From Oscillospiraceae bacterium (lineage in GTDB: Bacteria > Bacillota > Clostridia > Oscillospirales > Ruminococcaceae), in contig JAGAKC010000080.1 of assembly GCA_017848155.1 (NCBI GenBank), positions 1 to 9,350 of the forward strand: a stretch of 9,350 nt of DNA, in the 5' to 3' direction. The position numbers and the translations under genes are program-made. Under the pieces are notes generated by a model. The model was not told where the DNA came from. It ran no database searches and saw nothing but the letters and a program-made list of their open reading frames with translations. This document shows, in pieces, positions 6,989 to 9,350 of this stretch (position 1 is the first letter of the stretch; each line of letters begins with the position of its first letter).

Positions 6989-7039
6989 CGCCGAAATGCA
7001 GATCGCCTTGAACAAGAGCAGGCCACAAGCATATCGGCG
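6989..7039 (+). other. Imperfect hairpin in the leader of the FHA operon
   Basis: The arms 6989-6999 and 7029-7039 pair over 11 positions with one mismatch (CGCCGAAATGC against GCATATCGGCG), around a 29-base loop. The structure lies between the candidate promoter and the FHA ribosome site at 7047 and encloses the start of the short upstream ORF. No riboswitch class is recognised. Confidence 0.35.
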
Positions 7040-7061
7040 CATAATGAAAGGAAGTATTTAA
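6996..7061 (+). CDS. Possible 21-residue leader peptide upstream of the FHA gene
   Basis: ATG at 6996 opens 21 sense codons ending in TAA at 7059-7061, only two bases before the FHA start at 7064. AAGGAAA (6981-6987) lies eight bases upstream, a credible ribosome site. The peptide is basic (K, R at several positions) and unlike anything I know. Its stop next to the FHA ATG would allow translational coupling, and the FHA ribosome site lies inside its coding sequence. A chance ORF of this size is quite possible; the ribosome site and position are the only support. Confidence 0.35.
   Translation: MQIALNKSRPQAYRRIMKGSI
7047..7054 (+). promoter_or_regulatory. Ribosome binding site of the FHA gene
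   Basis: AAAGGAAG ends nine bases before the ATG at 7064, a normal though not maximal Shine-Dalgarno sequence. It supports that start. Confidence 0.75.
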
Positions 7062-7063
7062 AA

Positions 7064-7678
7064 ATGAAACAGTGCGAAAACGGTCATATCTACGATGAAA
7101 AAACACACCCCGCATGCCCCTACTGCAATCAGGCAGGCCTGTCGGTGGTTCGTCCCTTAGATGCAGGCAGCGATCTTGCTATCCCGATAATAACTCCGAT
7201 CGACGGCAGTGCACCTGATTTTCCCAAGACAACTCCGCTTGACGCAGGCAACGCACCTGCAGCGCCCGTCGCTCCCGCAGCTCCGCCACGTCCCAAAAAG
7301 GAAATGAGCGCTACCATCGCACTTAACGTAAGTGACGCAGGCATCGCTCCCGTGTGCGGCTGGCTGGTAGTAGTCGAGGGCGATAACAAGGGCGTGTCTT
7401 TCCCTATCCACAGTGAAAAGAATACGATCGGCAGAGGCTCAAACTTTGATGTTAACCTTTCATTCGATAAGGCTATCTCCAAGGAGGGCGACGCAGTAAT
7501 TACATATGATTCCCGTGGTAAAAAGTTCTATGTTACACTCGGTTCGGGCAAGAACAATGTATATCACAACAACGGACTTCTTCTCACGCCCGAAGAGGTA
7601 AAGGACTACGATGTGATCGAAGCAGGCTCGACGAAGATGGTGTTCAGAAGCTTCTGCAACGATGAGTTTACATACTGA
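7064..7678 (+). CDS. Zinc-ribbon and FHA domain protein (phosphothreonine reader)
   Basis: This is a 204-residue cytoplasmic protein with no signal or membrane segment. Residues 1-22 form a small metal-binding knuckle (C4, H8, C18-P-Y-C21). Residues 25-95 are a flexible Pro/Ala-rich linker with 'ITPIDG' and 'TTPLDAG' repeats that could be phospho-accepting. Residues 98-200 are the FHA fold: 'CGWLVVVEG..KG..F' opens it, 'TIGRG' (121-125) carries the conserved Gly-Arg, and 'NNG' (169-171) supplies the usual Asn-Gly. The canonical S-R-x-H segment reads S139-K140-E-G-D143, so the structural His is replaced. FHA domains bind phosphothreonine peptides and commonly recruit kinase substrates. The next gene is a PP2C phosphatase whose candidate starts overlap or abut this gene's stop, so the two are co-translated. 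This family recurs in Firmicutes as a Zn-ribbon/FHA protein near PP2C and kinase genes. Confidence 0.88.
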   Translation: MKQCENGHIYDEKTHPACPYCNQAGLSVVRPLDAGSDLAIPIITPIDGSAPDFPKTTPLDAGNAPAAPVAPAAPPRPKKEMSATIALNVSDAGIAPVCGWLVVVEGDNKGVSFPIHSEKNTIGRGSNFDVNLSFDKAISKEGDAVITYDSRGKKFYVTLGSGKNNVYHNNGLLLTPEEVKDYDVIEAGSTKMVFRSFCNDEFTY

Positions 7679-8456
7679 TATGGGGGACAGCTTTGTTGTA
7701 AGCCTTTGTATCTCAGGATCGGATGTTACCCGGATCTCGATCGGAAATGCACAAAGCCGAGGTGCAAGGGAATATCAGGAGGACAACTTTGGGTATACTC
7801 CGCTTAACAAGGTCGACTCGAATGGATTTGTGGCAGTTGTTGCAGACGGTATGGGAGGACTGGCGGCAGGCGATAAGGTAAGCGCCTATGTGGTGTCCTC
7901 GATGCTCGGTATGCGTGACCTTATAAGCGGAAGCGACGTTGCTGACAGATTCAGACAGACAGTTTCTCAGCTGAACTACGAGGTGGTCCGCGGCGGTACA
8001 GGCGGCGGCTGTACTCTTGCGGCAGTGTATTGCCGAAGCGACGGAATATACTGGTGCAGCGTCGGTGACAGCCGAATATATTTATACAGGAGCGGAATGG
8101 TTTTTCAGCTGTCGCAGGACGGCGACTATCAGAACCAGCTGCTTGATGATGTAATTGCGGAAAGACTTTCCTTTGAGGATATGATCGAAAACCCGAAAAA
8201 GGACTCGCTTGTGCATTATATAGGCAGTAAAAACGAGCCGATACCTGATGTAAATATACATCCCCTTGTTCCAAGCGCAGGAGATAAGCTGCTGATATGC
8301 AGCGACGGCGTATACAACGCGCTTTCTGACGAGGAGATGTCGCTTGCGCTCGCATATCCCGCACAGCAGGCGGCAGACGCGATCGCAGGTGCGATCATAA
8401 ACAAAAACTACACAAATCAGGACAACAACACGATGATAGTCCTTGAATTTATTTGA
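7662..8456 (+). CDS. PP2C-family (PPM) Ser/Thr protein phosphatase
   Basis: This 264-residue soluble protein removes phosphate from Ser/Thr residues using two metal ions. All the usual motifs are present: 'REYQEDNFG' (E40, D41), 'VADGMGG' (D62), 'GGGCTLAAVY', 'SVGDSRIYLY' (D136, R138), 'ICSDGVYNAL' (D215) and 'NQDNNTMIV' (D254, N255). The length fits the bacterial PP2C catalytic domain with no extra domain or membrane anchor. The start is uncertain. ATG 7662 overlaps the FHA gene by 17 bases, while the in-frame ATG at 7680 (Met7) begins one base after the FHA stop; neither has a clear ribosome site, which implies translational coupling. It should oppose a Hanks-type kinase and reset the phosphorylation state read by the FHA partner. 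The kinase is not in the window. Confidence 0.95.
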   Translation: MSLHTDMGDSFVVSLCISGSDVTRISIGNAQSRGAREYQEDNFGYTPLNKVDSNGFVAVVADGMGGLAAGDKVSAYVVSSMLGMRDLISGSDVADRFRQTVSQLNYEVVRGGTGGGCTLAAVYCRSDGIYWCSVGDSRIYLYRSGMVFQLSQDGDYQNQLLDDVIAERLSFEDMIENPKKDSLVHYIGSKNEPIPDVNIHPLVPSAGDKLLICSDGVYNALSDEEMSLALAYPAQQAADAIAGAIINKNYTNQDNNTMIVLEFI

Positions 8457-8462
8457 GAAAGG
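8456..8462 (+). promoter_or_regulatory. Ribosome binding site of the protease gene
   Basis: AGAAAGG begins on the last base of the phosphatase stop codon and ends six bases before ATG 8469. It supports that start and operon co-expression. Confidence 0.7.
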
Positions 8463-8468
8463 TTTTTT

Positions 8469-9350
8469 ATGAAAAAGGCAGTTAAAAGATTGGCAGTGCT
8501 TATACTGGCACTGCTGACATTGGCGGTAAGCAGTACAGCGGCTTTCGCAGATACGATAGAGGTGAACTCCACCTCGGATGCTATCAACGGCGTGGTTTGG
8601 GTAAAGATACCTGTTTCTTCTACCGATTATGGTTGGGGAACAGGCTTCGCCATAGGCGACCCCGACAAGCCTGTTGAATACATAGTAACAAACTGGCACG
8701 TAGTAACCGGCGATGGCAAATATGAACCGGGAAGCAAAGAGATACAGGTTTATTTTTCCAATGAAACAAATGATTATATGGTCGCGTCGATATATAAGAT
8801 CGACAATGTAAGGGATATAGCTGTACTCAAGCTCCCCGAGCCTACTACAAAGCGTACCGCACTGGTGCTTTGCCCAAGCGACGATATAAGGACAGGCGAA
8901 AGCGTAGCCGTTATCGGTTATCCCGGTGTTTCCGACGAGATCACATATGAGCGTAAATATGACCTGACGGATGTAACGGTTACGAGTGGTGTTCTTTCCA
9001 AAAAGACCACAAGTATGTACCACGGCAACCGTTCGGTCTATCAGACAGACGCAGAGATCAATCCCGGTAACTCGGGCGGACCTTTGGTAAACTCCAAGGG
9101 TCAGGTGGTAGGTATTAATACATTTTACTTGACGACTACTACAAAATTAAATTATGCAATATGCATTGATGAGCTGATAAACTTTGTACCTCAAGATGTT
9201 GTAGGCTATGTTCTTTCAACAGACGCTCCCAAGGAAGAGCCTGACAGCACCCCTGTGGCAACTACCCCCGAAGAAAAGGACGATCCCGACCCCACACTCA
9301 TCATTGTTATTATTGTAGCAGTTGTGGCAGTAGCAGCCGCAGCAGTTGTA
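8469..9350 (+). CDS. Secreted trypsin/HtrA-like serine protease with C-terminal membrane anchor (3' end outside window)
   Basis: The open frame gives 294 codons to the window edge with no stop. Residues 1-27 form a signal peptide (basic start, Leu/Ala core, A25-F26-A27 before D28). Residues about 35-245 are a trypsin-like S1C (HtrA/DegP-type) domain with a complete catalytic triad: H77 in 'TNWHVV', D116 in 'VRDIAVLKL' and S202 in 'GNSGGPL'. The stretch 253-275 is Pro/Glu/Asp-rich, and 277-294 is a hydrophobic segment ('LIIVIIVAVV...') that looks like a membrane anchor and continues past the edge. No PDZ domain is seen up to that point. The catalytic domain would lie outside the membrane. The gene starts 12 bases after the phosphatase stop, so it belongs to the same operon. 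A cytoplasmic tail after the anchor could link the protease to the phospho-signalling partners, but that part is not visible. Confidence 0.92.
   Translation, partial: MKKAVKRLAVLILALLTLAVSSTAAFADTIEVNSTSDAINGVVWVKIPVSSTDYGWGTGFAIGDPDKPVEYIVTNWHVVTGDGKYEPGSKEIQVYFSNETNDYMVASIYKIDNVRDIAVLKLPEPTTKRTALVLCPSDDIRTGESVAVIGYPGVSDEITYERKYDLTDVTVTSGVLSKKTTSMYHGNRSVYQTDAEINPGNSGGPLVNSKGQVVGINTFYLTTTTKLNYAICIDELINFVPQDVVGYVLSTDAPKEEPDSTPVATTPEEKDDPDPTLIIVIIVAVVAVAAAAVV

Noticed and set aside
7129..7482. Minus-strand frame of 117 codons opposite the FHA gene
   Set aside because: Low-complexity Ala/Gly/Ser content comes from reading the Pro/Ala linker backwards.
8082..9023. Minus-strand open frame of 313 codons
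   Set aside because: It is antisense to both the phosphatase and the protease, each of which has complete catalytic motifs on the plus strand.

Overview
The window looks like part of a chromosome from an anaerobic gut or rumen clostridial Firmicute, most likely a Ruminococcus-type member of the Oscillospiraceae. The grounds are strong AGGAGG-type ribosome sites, Gram-positive signal peptides ending in A-F-A, an FHA / PP2C / membrane-anchored trypsin-like protease gene set of a kind often seen in that group, and a giant secreted multimodular protein in the style of their carbohydrate-active surface proteins. The assignment rests on family-level resemblance only.

Left two thirds (1-6386, minus strand): one open reading frame of at least 2128 codons runs without a stop from a well-supported start at 6386 to the left window edge. 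It encodes a signal peptide, then about 14 clear and one diverged tandem copy of a roughly 115-142 residue beta-rich module, then two near-identical fibronectin type III domains, the second cut by the edge. The modules look like carbohydrate-binding (jelly-roll type) domains, but I cannot place them in a named family. DNA-level near-identity between some modules points to growth by internal duplication.

Centre (6387-7063): the giant gene has an extended -10 promoter with a palindrome against it and a second inverted repeat upstream. Next is a small minus-strand gene (6517-6858) that resembles the 2H phosphoesterase / 2'-5' RNA ligase family but seems short and lacks a proper second catalytic motif. 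The intergenic region between it and the plus-strand operon holds an AT-rich palindrome with possible promoters, a structured leader and a possible 21-codon upstream ORF with its own ribosome site.

Right third (7064-9350, plus strand): a tight operon of a zinc-ribbon/FHA protein, a complete PP2C-type Ser/Thr phosphatase overlapping or abutting it, and a secreted, C-terminally anchored trypsin/HtrA-like serine protease that runs off the right edge. Together they suggest a phospho-signalling module (phosphothreonine reader and eraser) joined to extracytoplasmic proteolysis. No kinase is visible in the window. No RNA genes, mobile elements or CRISPR arrays were seen.
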